Positions 23,108-34,338 of a DNA stretch of 64,000 nucleotides are shown one piece after another. The stretch is from Monosporascus cannonballus. Its lineage: Eukaryota; Ascomycota; Sordariomycetes; Xylariales. Each line of letters starts with the position of its first letter. The first letter of the stretch is position 1. A model generated the notes under the pieces. The model did not search any database. It saw only the letters and a list, made by a program, of their open reading frames with translations, and was not told the origin of the DNA. The stretch covers positions 62,001-126,000 of the forward strand of contig QJNS01000707.1 in NCBI GenBank assembly GCA_004154925.1, in the 5' to 3' direction. Both the position numbers and the translations under genes were made by a program.

Positions 23108-25519
23108 ATGGAGGTGTCTGCGCTGGATCTTGCAGCGGTCTGCGCTGAGTTAGTCGGTACGGCAGGAACGTCGGCTGTCATAATCAACCGCCTTCTACGA
23201 TGTTGCGGCGATGCTCCCACAGAGTTAAGACAACTGCATGCTCAGATAATGTCTACAAAGCAAAGTCTTGATCAGATCCTCTCTTCTCTTGACAGCGACC
23301 CGCCCACTTACCAGCGACGGGATGATTTAACTGCTCTCAATATCTATTTTAGCGCCATCCGGATTGTGGCCAACGACATACAAAGACACATCGGGAGACT
23401 TAATATTGCTACGACCGGTCGGCCTAGCTATGCGTGGAGCAGCGTTCAAAGCCTCTGGGACACCGCAGACATAAAAACGAGCGAGGAACGCCTTGGCAGG
23501 CAGGTGAGAGCTCTGGCGGTATATATCAGTATCGCTGAGGTTGACGAGAAGTCCCGACATTTCGCCAAGCTCCGACACGCGCAGGACTTGAACTCTGCTC
23601 GAGATGATGCTTTAACTTTCATTGACGCTGATGTTGCGACGTCCTTCGATGCTCCTCCGCCTTACGAAGAAATGCTCCCTACGGACGATGGTTTGGCCTT
23701 GCAAAGTACCAGCAATACCTCTGCACTGCCCCACGGCAGCCAAAGCTCTTCAGAGAACACGGACGGTCTCTCTAGACCATCGGTTTCACCAGTAAACCGG
23801 TCGCTGCAAGGTACCGAAACGGATTCTGTTCGACCCGACCTGACTTCCGGCTCGCAGCCTAGCAATATGGCTGATCCGTCTGCATCATCATCTCTCGTGT
23901 TGGCAAGGTCGACGCTCGCATTGGTGGCCTTTAATTCTCCGAACGCCATCGTGTCTTCCCAGTCATCGCCACAGGCTAGCAGTTCAACGAGTCGGGCTGT
24001 TGTTGAAGAATCTTCGGAAGGGCCTCCTCCCGATGGCTTGTGTCCACGAACCAAATCTGGTCTGTCGGCACGGAGGATCAAGTCCTTGGCCCTTCTACGA
24101 AAACCCAAGACGACGCCCTTATCGTTAGACCGGACACGTCAAGGGGATTTGCTGAATCCTGGCGAGTTTAAATCCCGAGTCAGCAGTTATACTAGCGGGG
24201 TCACGCCTAGTTGGAGAATGGTGACATTAATAGGCAAGGAGAACAGTGTGCAGAGATACCGAAACCGGTTTACCAAAGACCCCGCGGACGACATATCGCC
24301 CTCGAAAATGCAGGGGACTTTCAAAATCACCGACAGGGAATTATGGGATGCCATTCTTCACAAAGAAGCCGCGAAAGTTGCGGAGATTATGCAGCACCGG
24401 TGGAGTGACAATGTGATGGTTGAGAAGCAAGACAGTCTTATGGCTCTTCACATGGCGGCGTCTCTTGGGCTTTGTGGCATCGTACAAATTCTCCTCGCGA
24501 CGGGTGCCAACCCAAACTGCAGTGATCGCTTCGGGGTTACTCCCTTGCACTATGCGGCAGATTTTGGCTGTGCAAATTGTCTGAGGATCCTTGTGGCGGC
24601 CGGTGCCAAGGTTGACGGAGTGCCACCCAAGGCGAGCCTGAAGCCGCCGATATGGTATGCCGCTGAGAAGGGGCATGTTGAAGCGGTCAACATTCTGCTG
24701 AAGCTTGGTGCGCATTTCGTTAATCAAATCACAACAGTTAAGGAGTCTTTACTTCACATTGCTGTCAAGTCCGGCAGTATGCCGATTTGCGAATCTCTTC
24801 TCGCAATAGGTGCCAACCCCAACGAGAGTTTCAGCACCCTCCTCATGGCCGCCTCTCGTTCTCCCGAGATACTAGGGTGTCTCCGTAAGGCGGGCGCAGA
24901 CATCGATATGAGAGATACCAATGGAGAAACATTGCTCCACAAGCACGTCGCATCAGGGGATGTCCCAATGGCGCGCTTCATCTTATCATTAGGCGCGGAC
25001 CCCAACTTGAAAGACGACTTCGGACGGTCGCCCCTCCATGCTGCTGTGGCGGACGGGGGCCCCGAGGTTGCTCCTGAAATGGTCAAAAGGCTAAGGAAGA
25101 AGGGGGCCAACATAAACGCTCAAAACTCCCTAGGGCAAACCCCCTTACACATGGCGATCCTCTGGGGGAGGGCTGATGTGGTCCACATGCTCTATCAATC
25201 AGGAGCGGACCTCAATGTCGCAGACGAAACGGGCACCTCCGCGTGGGCCGAGGCGCAGAAGCCGGACTACACGTCGCGGACGACCAGGAATGGTTTTGCA
25301 GACTACAGAAAATCGAAACATATAATGGAGCAGTGGTTCGGCAAAGCAGCGCGGAGGAAACCGACAGTGACACCAGAACTGCCGGCTAGCCCGGTCCCCC
25401 GTACGACGAATCACCGCCCCGAACCAGCAGCTGCCTCCGTATACGAAAGCAGTAGAGTTTCTCTACATGAGTTAGCAGATACCGATCCCTTCCGACAAGT
25501 ATATGAAATGCCCGCATAA
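23108..25519 (+). CDS. Ankyrin-repeat protein with STAND-like N-terminal helical domain
   Basis: Intronless 803-aa protein starting at the ATG at 23108 (the longer frame begins with GTG). Residues about 1-165 are predicted helical and resemble the N-terminal domain of fungal STAND/NLR-type proteins (LAAVCAELVGTAGTSAVIIN, LRQLHAQIMSTKQSLDQIL). Residues about 180-400 are Ser/Pro/Asp-rich and probably disordered. From about 438 to 715 there are eight ankyrin-like repeats, e.g. MALHMAASLGLCGIVQILLA, TPLHYAADFGCANCLRILVA, SPLHAAVADGG, TPLHMAILWGRADVVHMLYQ, several with the GADxN/GANPN loop. The tail (about 715-803) is basic then Ser-rich. No NB-ARC or NACHT domain, signal peptide or TM. Such proteins are expected to act as protein-interaction scaffolds; a role in self/non-self response is inference from the N-terminal domain only. 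Confidence 0.85.
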   Translation: MEVSALDLAAVCAELVGTAGTSAVIINRLLRCCGDAPTELRQLHAQIMSTKQSLDQILSSLDSDPPTYQRRDDLTALNIYFSAIRIVANDIQRHIGRLNIATTGRPSYAWSSVQSLWDTADIKTSEERLGRQVRALAVYISIAEVDEKSRHFAKLRHAQDLNSARDDALTFIDADVATSFDAPPPYEEMLPTDDGLALQSTSNTSALPHGSQSSSENTDGLSRPSVSPVNRSLQGTETDSVRPDLTSGSQPSNMADPSASSSLVLARSTLALVAFNSPNAIVSSQSSPQASSSTSRAVVEESSEGPPPDGLCPRTKSGLSARRIKSLALLRKPKTTPLSLDRTRQGDLLNPGEFKSRVSSYTSGVTPSWRMVTLIGKENSVQRYRNRFTKDPADDISPSKMQGTFKITDRELWDAILHKEAAKVAEIMQHRWSDNVMVEKQDSLMALHMAASLGLCGIVQILLATGANPNCSDRFGVTPLHYAADFGCANCLRILVAAGAKVDGVPPKASLKPPIWYAAEKGHVEAVNILLKLGAHFVNQITTVKESLLHIAVKSGSMPICESLLAIGANPNESFSTLLMAASRSPEILGCLRKAGADIDMRDTNGETLLHKHVASGDVPMARFILSLGADPNLKDDFGRSPLHAAVADGGPEVAPEMVKRLRKKGANINAQNSLGQTPLHMAILWGRADVVHMLYQSGADLNVADETGTSAWAEAQKPDYTSRTTRNGFADYRKSKHIMEQWFGKAARRKPTVTPELPASPVPRTTNHRPEPAAASVYESSRVSLHELADTDPFRQVYEMPA

Positions 25520-27208
25520 TGGTTTGGCGGGAAATCTCCATGGGAATATACTTACCTGTCTGTTGTAAGCTTTGTGCCTTCTAATATCTCGGAAATTTGC
25601 GCTTCTCCAAGGTGTATACATGTAATCGAGGTAGATTCGGATATAGCGTTTTACATAAATCTACGATATACGATGAGGCACTTAGTCGTTGCTAAAGCGG
25701 CGACAGGCCCTGCATCATTACCGTGACTGTCTACCCCTCGGCTGAATGAATATTTTGGATTTCCCAACTATGTCTCGACTTTGCAAAATATGGGGGTCCT
25801 CTTCTAGCTATTCACGGTTAAACTTACTTGCCTATCCGTTCGTCGCCTGTCGTTCGAAGCGGGGGACCCCTCAGGCCTCGAACTCGAGCTCTAACTCCGG
25901 CTCCGACTCCGGCCCGGAAGCTAGCGCGGGCGACAATGAAAGGCCAGCTCCAAGCGGCGCTTTCAGGACAGGCTCTAATGTCGGCATAGGAGTTGGCGTA
26001 GGCTTCGGTGCCGTCATATTCGCTGCTGCCCTGGCATTATATGGGTTTCGTGGGAGACGGGCGCGCCGGGGCCGACCGGCAAGCGATCATGACGCCAATA
26101 GACGAGGCCTACCAGAAGCCAAGAATCGAGGACCTTTTATGGCCTTGGGAATATAAATAATATAGGGTCCATTCATCGGGTTCCGGCTCACGGACGAGTT
26201 CAGAAGATGGGTTTTTGGAAAAGTGTGGGAGTTGCTGGGGTCGGTGGTCCAAAAGGAAGACAAAGAGGCGCTTCGTTTTAGGGTGCTCCTTGTATAGAAT
26301 ATCATGATTTTGACGTACATAACGAGATCTTTGAAATGAAGATGCATAAGCCTTTCGCCATTCTCATTCTTAGATATAGAGATTTGTCTCTCGCTTCTCA
26401 TACAACATGCTATACAGGGTTTACACCTCATTTTCAATGTTTTCTCTTAAACTTTGTTACTGTTGCTATGCTTATGTGGTACAGAACTATTCATTCGCTG
26501 TAGCGGCTGCTGGTACGCCATCTCATTAGCGCTAACAGTGAACCGTTAGGCGAGTCCCAAGCCTCCGGCAAGAGACCGTGGACCCCGCGACTGCGCTAAC
26601 ATGAAGTGACTCCCAGATGATCTCTCTGGTTACATCGACTTCCATTGTTGCAAAGATATATCGCATCTCTTGTCAGCATACTGAGTTCGACGTGGTGGAT
26701 TTGCTCTAAGATCAGCTAAGCCCTTCTCTGTCGCATCCGTGGGGATTATCTAGTGTACGCCCACAGTGACTTTGAGATGGGAGCTGAGGATGAAAAGCGT
26801 TTCACAGGACCGCCCTGAAGAAACAGTAGTGTCGCATTGCGGTCGTTAGGTAATCCCTCGAATTGGCTGCAAAGCTACAGCCTCAACCTCCCAGGCCAGG
26901 CCATACAACCATTACCTATCGATATTACCTTAGTCAAGAGAACGATAGAGTGCGTTTGGTTTACAGATACCTTGCAGAGAAGCAGAGGGCCCCATATATA
27001 ATTCGCGAATAGAATGACATTGAGGGGTTGTGTGGCCCCTTACTATATTCTACTTACACTGTCTCAATGGATCTATGGCTCCTCGATTCCTAGGTACTCG
27101 CAGAGAACAGAATCCGTCCATAGACTCCTTAGAGTGCCGTTAGGCCACAAAGATAGTCCAACAATTTACGCAACTCCGTCTTGTCTCAGCCCGACTATCT
27201 CTTGCGAA
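25520..27208. other. Intergenic stretch with a possible TM-protein exon
   Basis: Apart from the short TM-containing frame listed separately, no coding signal is seen. The last 200 bp before the monooxygenase contain its promoter; a frame open from 27014 joins the monooxygenase but reads like leader sequence. Confidence 0.5.
25746..26156 (+). CDS. Single-TM, Ser/Gly-rich hypothetical protein or orphan C-terminal exon
   Basis: The 136-aa frame contains a Ser/Asn/Gly-rich segment (about residues 45-75), one strong membrane segment (VGIGVGVGFGAVIFAAALAL, about 80-100) and an immediately following basic stop-transfer stretch GFRGRRARRGR. This order is typical of the C-terminal part of fungal cell-wall stress sensors (WSC/Mid2-like) and other single-pass surface proteins. 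The first 40 residues do not look like a signal peptide or ectodomain, and a CCTCAG acceptor-like sequence lies at the border, so this may be the last exon of a gene whose 5' part has been lost. Confidence 0.35.
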   Translation: MNILDFPTMSRLCKIWGSSSSYSRLNLLAYPFVACRSKRGTPQASNSSSNSGSDSGPEASAGDNERPAPSGAFRTGSNVGIGVGVGFGAVIFAAALALYGFRGRRARRGRPASDHDANRRGLPEAKNRGPFMALGI

Positions 27209-28453
27209 ATGCCGCTCAAGATCATCGTCTGTGGCGGAGGCATTGGGGGACTATCGGCAGCAGGGTACCTCCGCGCACAACACGAGGTCACTGTCCTTGA
27301 GCGAGGCACGCTCGACTCTACGACAAACGACTATGGCCTTTCGGTTGTTTCCAACGCTTTCAATCTTCTGCAGAGAGCAGGTATCAGACCCGAGAACCTC
27401 GACATGGTTGTTATGACCCATCTGTGGGTGAGAAACAACAAAGGGGAGGAGTTAAGGACTGTGCACTTCGACACCAGGGCGAGGTTCGGCGGAGCGCCGT
27501 CGGTTTTGGTCAAGAGAGCGAAACTGCAGCAGGAATTGATGCGATTCGCGACCAGCAGCGAATTCCCGGGTTCGCCTGCAGAAATTGTCCGGAATGCCAA
27601 GGTGACTCAAGTGGATGCCCGGGCCGGGACAGCCACCACTGAAGACGGTCGGGTTTTCCAGGGTGACCTGATCATCGGTGCCGATGGTCTCAACTCTACC
27701 GTCCGGTCGGCTGTCTTTGAGGGTAAAGGTACCCCCAGGAGCCACGACCTGCTTGCCTTCATCACGCGGCTGCCGATTAACGATATCAAATCTGATCCGC
27801 ATTTCGCTTACCTCACCGAGGACCCCGCATCTCGAGCTGGACTCAGCAGCGCCTATACGGCAGCTGGGCCTCAGTCGAACAAGAGGATCATCGCCTATCA
27901 TACTTCACCCAGGGACCTCCAGGTTCTCGGGTATACCTCCGAGAAGGAATTTGCTGACATGTTTGACTCTTTAAACACGGGCATCATAAAAGATATTCCT
28001 GCCTCGAGGGTGGCGGAAGATCTCGGCGCTGACTTTGCCGACCACCTTGTCGACCTCTTCAGACACGGCAGTATAGATGCTTGGAGAGTCCGTGACATCA
28101 CGCCCATGGAAACCTGGTTCCATGGTAAGGTGGTGTTGATCGGCGATGCCGCTCACGCAGTCACACAGCACGCAGGCCAGGGCTGCAACATCACAATCGA
28201 GGACGCGGAGGCTCTAGGCTATCTTCTTAGGGACGCAACTCCCGAAGTTATTCCCTCAAAATTGGAGAAGTTCATGTCGCTGCGTAAAGGGCGCGTTGAG
28301 CTCGTCGCCCGACGATCGCGCGAGCTCGGTAACCTCCGGTCGGATGAGGATAAGGCCAAGGAGCCGATCGGCGCAGAAGAATTCGCGATGGCCATGTATG
28401 GGTATCAAGGTGCTGAACATTTCCTGAACACGTCATCGACGGTCGTCCAATGA
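27209..28453 (+). CDS. FAD-dependent aromatic monooxygenase (salicylate-hydroxylase-like)
   Basis: Single-exon 414-aa flavoprotein. Seen: Rossmann motif IIVCGGGIGGLSAAGYLR at residues 5-22 followed by VTVLER; DLIIGADGLNSTVR near 150 (the DG motif); and VVLIGDAAHAVTQHAGQG near 308-325, the second FAD/NAD(P)H motif (GD). These define class A flavoprotein hydroxylases, which use NAD(P)H and O2 to hydroxylate an aromatic or related ring. The family also includes tailoring enzymes of secondary metabolism; the substrate cannot be assigned. There is no membrane anchor. An in-frame ATG exists 195 nt upstream, but the Met at 27209 directly precedes the first beta strand as in homologues. Nearby genes are a sugar-type MFS transporter and a broken FAH-family gene, compatible with aromatic catabolism. 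Confidence 0.88.
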   Translation: MPLKIIVCGGGIGGLSAAGYLRAQHEVTVLERGTLDSTTNDYGLSVVSNAFNLLQRAGIRPENLDMVVMTHLWVRNNKGEELRTVHFDTRARFGGAPSVLVKRAKLQQELMRFATSSEFPGSPAEIVRNAKVTQVDARAGTATTEDGRVFQGDLIIGADGLNSTVRSAVFEGKGTPRSHDLLAFITRLPINDIKSDPHFAYLTEDPASRAGLSSAYTAAGPQSNKRIIAYHTSPRDLQVLGYTSEKEFADMFDSLNTGIIKDIPASRVAEDLGADFADHLVDLFRHGSIDAWRVRDITPMETWFHGKVVLIGDAAHAVTQHAGQGCNITIEDAEALGYLLRDATPEVIPSKLEKFMSLRKGRVELVARRSRELGNLRSDEDKAKEPIGAEEFAMAMYGYQGAEHFLNTSSTVVQ

Positions 28454-29053
28454 TGCTGGTTCGGCTATGGATCGACATGCAAGGCTAGGAAGAGCGTGAA
28501 GGCATTTTATGATAATTGAACGGCATACCTACCTCGTCGTACTAGGCATTTAATTTCTGTTTCATCCCACGCTCACCAATTTCTGAGGATATGCTCCCTC
28601 CATGCTTCTTCATTCAATATTTTACTCCTCCTGCCCTCTTCCAAATCAACCCCCAACTTGGCATATGATCCCTCCCGCGCATATGACGCACCGCAAGCCT
28701 TTTAAACTTCACTTACAGTCCAAACCCCCTTCAAACCAGAGGAGGCATATGAGAAGCATACCACGAGAGTAAATCGTGGCTGGAACCTCGCCCAAGGACA
28801 GAGTAACTCGATACATGTTGGTTCTAACTATAAGTGACATGTTACTCGCATCATCCTACTGCATCTCACCTTGCTTAGCTCACCCTACCCAGTCCAAATC
28901 CCCAGCCCATTCTATTTAATATACCGCGATACACAGCATCATCAAGCGAAAAAGCTACCCTCCAGTGGCCGCGATCTCAGCACCAAGAAAAGCGCCCGTT
29001 CCGCACAAGGAAACACCGAACACGAAAAGTGAGCAGTTGCGACGTGAATCACA
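28454..29053. other. Intergenic stretch, no gene seen
   Basis: Pyrimidine-rich tracts near 28600-28640 and 28850-28920 look like a fungal promoter region ahead of the next reading frame. Nothing else seen. Confidence 0.5.
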
Positions 29054-29884
29054 ATGGGCGGCTTCGGTTTCCGGAGGGAGGGCAATGACCTGAACCTTCA
29101 CACACCACGAATGCCTCCTCATGTGTACCGTCATATCCGCGAAAAGGTGCATACTGCCCTGAGACAGCGCTTCCCTGTGGTAGCCTCGCCCATTGAGAGT
29201 CCGGGGAAAATTGACTATGGCGATGTCGATGTCTTCGTGTGCTGGGACACCATGGGTCGTTTCAACGAATGCCACAGCGTCCAAGCTATACGCAAGTGTC
29301 GTGAATGCCACAGAGTTAGAGAATATCAGGCTCCTCGCAGGTGCGACCCATGCTCTTGTCGAGCGTAAACAAAATGCGACTGCCCAATTAGCCATCCCAT
29401 GGCCGGAGACTGCCGATATGGGGACCGCCAACATAGAGACTACCGAGGTGTCAAGGCTGCGGCTAGCCCAAATCGACTTTGATCTGACGGGATCGAATGG
29501 GCACGACCATTCCACAGCCATAACAGCCTCTTTGATTACGCCTCCACCTGCCGGTTCTTCCACGATTTCGGAGACGAGAACCTCGCCGAGGCAGACCGCA
29601 AACGCATGAGATGTGAGTTCGATCTCTCGTGTCTAGCTTACACCCAGAGAGAAAAATAAAAGACACTAATACTCTCTCACAGCTCGCGGAGTATACAGGG
29701 CCTGGGCAGAAGAATTCTTGCCGACGTACGGAGCTCGGGGAAGTTTCCCGAAGACAGCTCCATCAAGGGCTCTAGTCCGCGACGACGCTATGAAGTTCTT
29801 TCCTGGACCTCGACTTCTGAGAACCAGCAAGAGCAACAGGGAGGCGTCCATGTTCTTTTCGGCGAAGAAGCACACCATGTACTG
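29054..29884 (+). pseudogene. Broken nucleotidyltransferase-like fungal gene
   Basis: The first part is intact-looking: MPPHVYRHIREKVHTALRQR, SPIESPGKIDYGDVDVFVCW, where GDVDVFV resembles the G..DxD metal site of polymerase-beta-type nucleotidyltransferases in a fungal protein family of unknown role. Coding similarity then moves to the +2 frame (LLAGATHALVERKQNATAQL, AIPWPETADMGTANIETTEV, LRLAQIDFDL) and from about 29490 to the third frame (SLFDYASTCRFFHDFGDENL). A GTGAGT..CACAG intron (about 29612-29681) connects this to VYRAWAEEFLPTYGARGSFP. The middle block expected between the metal site and the C-terminal half is missing. At least two frame changes plus an internal loss make a functional product unlikely. 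Family assignment is by motif only. Confidence 0.55.
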
Positions 29885-30926
29885 AGACTTGCATTTCGAA
29901 GTCCAACAGTTAGATCTCTATCCACGAGTTATCCTGCTGTGTATTACGACTATTTGCCGAAGGTTCTCAGTGTCAATTGGCTCGGCAAGTAGGGCCCTGC
30001 AGTGCATTATTATAGAAGACGAACGTGGTTATGGTACCTGGCCAGTGAAATGGCTCAAGACACCAGAGGATCTCTATCTCGAATCCGATATCCGGGAGTA
30101 TATACGAAGCTCATAGGAGGAGGTTGGTAAAGCTGCATCGGATATCAAACAAAGAAATTGGGCTATATCAAACGCTAAAAGACCAGCGGATGATGTTTAT
30201 CGATGGAGAATGATAACGAGCGGATTAGGGCTATACTGGAAACGGGCGCAACGGAACGTTGCATAAAGCGGCGACCCTCGACTAAGCCAGTGCAGTCATC
30301 CCAATAGCCCTGCTCGGCCTTGTTGATTTTCTATGGCGACCATCACGCTGGTGATACTCAGCGCTTTCCCCGCAATAGCTCCAGTGCACAGGGCTGAGCT
30401 TGTTCGGTCAATGGCTGGTTGACTTACCAGCCGAAGCTTCTGTATTGCCGATAGGAAAAGTCGCATAACTGAAGAAGGGTTGCGTCCTGAAAGAGGGCCA
30501 CATACTCGCGAGACTAAAGATGGACGCTGCAACTTGTGGGTAACACCCACTATCACAGACCCTCGACGTGTGCGTATGAAACCTGGCAGAAAAGGGAGGA
30601 TCTCTGGAGTACATAGAAGGGAGATGTACATGGGTGTCCCTACGGAGTACAGCTTGTGGTGATACTGATGACGAAGTAGATGGCCTAATTACTCAGCAAT
30701 GGCGAAATGATTGAACGCAGGACTGCGATGGACCGCTGAAGATCATTGATCATATCACCTAAATTATAATTCTATATACTCAATTGAAGAGTACGGTTGA
30801 TTTGCTCCTAAGGAGATTGAGGCAAGCTAACTAGCGAATCCGTAATTCTGGGGACGTCAGTGAGGGCCGTTGTTACATCCTCAACCCATACAACGGTAGG
30901 GCACTCAAAGCTAGCCTAATGCGTGG
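29885..30926. other. Intergenic stretch, no gene seen
   Basis: Only short frames without motifs. Contains the 3' flank of the MFS transporter gene and AT-rich sequence at 30740-30790. Confidence 0.5.
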
Positions 30927-32663
30927 CTAGACTTCTCTCTCTACTTCTTCCGCTGCCTCGTCACTCTTCTTCATATCTAGGTTGACCTCGCGCATATGCT
31001 GCCCCGGTGTGATCGTCCTACCTCTGGAGGAGAAGACACCGCCTGTGACACCTCCCTTATGGAACAGAAGCGACACATCCTCCAGCTCCAGCCCCTTCGT
31101 CTCAGGGTAGAAGAAATACACCATTGGAATAAAGACGGCATTTAAAACCGCAAAGATAATGAAGGTGCGCCATCCAATATTTGCTATGAAATTGTTAGCT
31201 TTCGTGTCAGGGTTCATGTGCGTCATCTCTGGCCATTTCATAACGACTCGAGGGGTACTCACCGAAAGCAATCGGCGTAATTTTCACGACGGCGAAGACG
31301 GCCATCCAATTCCAGCCCGATGCAATTGCTTGCATCCTCGATCTAACCCTCGTCGTATTGATCTCGGTTGGGTAAAACCACGGAACCTAACGTAGCCCAA
31401 CTGTGAGCATTTTGGGAAGTCGTCTCTCATTAGGAGTCTCCGGAGTGTCACTGACCGGTAGCCACCCTATACCATAAAACAACTGGAAGATGAAGATAAA
31501 AGCTGTCGCCCCGTACGCAGCATTTTCAGTTCCCAAGGACAAAAGGATCGCCACCATCACGAAGCACAGGCACAGCCCCGCCGAGCACGCCATCAGCAGC
31601 GTTCGCCGGCCGTAACGGTCCATAAGGAGAACCGGGATAGCCGAGCCAACCAAGTAGGTGCACTGCGCGCAGCCGCCCAGGATCAACGACAGCTGCCGGC
31701 CCAGGCCCATACTGTCCGCGAAGATGACCGGCGCGTAGTAGTTGATCATGTTCGAGCCGCTGAACTGCTGGCCCAGCTGGACCGAAATCGTGAGTAGCAG
31801 GCGCCTTAGGTTCTGCACCTCGCCCCAGGTGAAGAGCTCCCTGAACCTGAAGGGGCCGTCCTGCTGCTCCTCGGCGAGCCCGGACTGGATGTCGAGAAGG
31901 GTGCGGCCGACGTCCGGGTCGTCGACGGGCCGGCCGTTGATGGCGGCGATGACGCGGCGCGCCTCGTCGTGGCGGTCGTGGGCGACGAGCCAGCGCGGCG
32001 TCTCGGGGAGCCCGACAATCTGCAGCACGAGGAGCGCGGCGAAGACGGCCTGGAAGGCGAGCGGGAAGCGCCACTGGAACGACGACTCGTAGAAGCTCGT
32101 GCCGTAGTCGGCCCAGTACGCGATGACGACGCCGAGGATGGTCACGGTGCCCTGCAGAGTGAGTAAAGCGCCACGGATGCGCGCCGGCGAGCACTCGCCC
32201 TGGTATACGGGCGCTGTCGACGAGTTGAGCCCGTTGCCGACCCCGGTGATGATGCGCCCCGCGATCAACTGCGCCACCGTGTACGACGACGCCAACACGG
32301 CGGCCCCCGCGATCATGATGGCCCCACCCGCGATCAGCATCGTGCGCCGCCCAAACCGCTCCCCGATGAAGTAGCAGAGGATCGACCCCAGCACGCAGCC
32401 GATGTCGTACAGCGCCGTGATATTGCCCTGCATCGCCGGGTCCGGGTTGTTGAAGTCGCGCCCGAACCTGTTGTCGGCGCCGATGATGCCCGCCATTACA
32501 CCCCTGGTTATTAGGTAGTTAGAATATGTGCACCTCCTAGACTGATACTCCGCAGGACGGATCCCATGACTTACTGGTCATAACCGAGCAACAAGAATGC
32601 TTGACATGACGCCGCCGTAATGGCGAACACCAGAGTGTTGCCCTGAAAATCGTGCTTCCACAT
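30927..32663 (-). CDS. MFS sugar transporter, 12 TM
   Basis: Four exons (32575-32663, 31456-32503, 31263-31386, 30927-31183) splice in frame to 505 aa, the normal length for fungal sugar porters. The short first exon supplies the expected N-terminus MWKHDFQGNTLVFAITAASC then FLLLGYDQ, joined to GVMAGIIG. Seen: GERFGRRTML after TM2, GRIITGVGNGLNSSTAPVYQ, PETPRWLVA, QLGQQFSGSNMINYYAPVIF, DRYGRRTLL, GWLPVPWFYPTEINTTRVRS and PETKGLELEDVS, all signature positions of the sugar-porter subfamily. Expected in the plasma membrane as a proton symporter or facilitator for hexoses or related compounds such as quinate or pentoses; the substrate is not readable. The central part of exon 2 is strikingly GC-rich compared with the flanks. 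Introns are 69-79 nt with GT..AG ends. Confidence 0.92.
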
Positions 32664-34338
32664 CGCCAACGAGCCCCCTCAAAATGGGCCGTCCAACTGA
32701 TTAACCTGGGATGGGCGGAAGGAAATCTGACAGGCAAGAAAGAAGACATCCCATGACCGATAACCAACTTGAGGGTAGGCAAGCACCTCCCTCCTCGCCG
32801 CAAAAACAGTCCGAGTGCACACCGGCTCCTCTACCACCTAAGACGCATTGAGATTACCGGGGTTAATCCTAACCCATAGAGAGTGTATCGCGTAATAATC
32901 CGCCCTTGTTGGTCCAATACCGTTGTGGCTTACATGCCCCGGACTCCCCGCAGAGCTAGCTGTAGCTGCAGACAGTAGGAAGCAAAGCGGGCCATGAAAG
33001 ACTGGGGTCAGGGGGTTTGTGAATAAGAGCCCTACCAAACTCTTGGCCAAGAGACCGCCGTGTCTCGGTGTGGTATATGCCGAAGCTTACTAGATTCGAG
33101 TTTTGTTCCCTGGTTCTATGGGTATGGTATAGCTGTTATACGTTCTAGTAGGAGCAACGTGCTGCTTACTTAGGACTGGCATCTCTTGATTATTTTCTTA
33201 GTCGACTCGGATAGTGATCCCATGCCACAGAGGAACACATTCCCCCTTAACGATATCCCAGCCAGCCACGGAGGCGCTGATGAATATAGGAACTCAGCCA
33301 GACTCTATCATGCCCTAGGTTTTCTGTATATCAACAGCTTAAGGGTCCCAGCGGATTCAAGGCGTACTCTGGTATGGTCCCATAAGTCCCAAACCCGTGC
33401 GCCTGGTCGTCAAATCAAATCGCTTCGCCAAGCCTTAATGGAACAAATTTTGGGACACTTGCTCATGGTTGGTGGTCCTGGGCTACATGGCAGGTGGAGG
33501 AAGTTATATTGATGCCATAGATGGAAGAGCCTTTGGCTCACTCTAGATGCCTTCCAACAAGTTCGGTAGTCCCACTATTTATGGGATATTCGTCGCCTTC
33601 GTGTCCGCAACAGTACTCATTTAATTATGCGACTAGTCCAATTCCCATTCAGATATCGGCACCATTTGGGCAAACCCGCCATGGTTACCGATTCTCCAAC
33701 AGTTCCACGTCCGGGCCGCCCGGGGAATGACTGCATTGCAGTCTCTTAGACTACACCACTGACAACCTGCCTGGGCGGGCAACATTGCTCAGGGGTAGTA
33801 GCGCATCATCCCAGAAGAGTAGAAGCAATGTACTTAAACGGCCAAGCACCGAAACCTAGTCGGGCGGGCCTCCGAGTACTCTCCGCGAAGCCTAGGCTAT
33901 CCGCTAATCCGACGGTATTCGCTACAAGTGGGTCCATGCAACTGGGCAAGAGTGATGACCCGGACGACGATATCCTCTACATGGAAATGTTGAAAGTACG
34001 TTGAAAAATATTGCCGTGATGCGATGTCACCGTAGCGTAACACTGGGTCCATATGGTGCGGATATAACTCGGCCGCGTACGGAACACCGAAGAGCAGCGC
34101 CATCGGATGCCGTGGAGCCTAGTTAATCGTCTGCCGAGTGGGGCTGGAGCTGGGGCTGGCTGAAAAGCACCCGGAGTCCAAAGTTAATTATCACATAGCT
34201 CCTAAATAGATCAATTGGCGCTATCTTCCCATAGCTCTCCCTTATATAATCGTTACAGGGTTATAATAACAGGGTGGTGTCTTCTTTTCTGTCTGTCATC
34301 TTTCAAGAAGCGGTAGCATCTACTACCTAGTTGTCAAA
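32664..34338. other. Intergenic stretch between divergent genes
   Basis: Shared upstream region of the MFS transporter and the FAH-family gene. Frames at 33186-33512 and 33897-34103 lack motifs. No element recognised. Confidence 0.5.
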
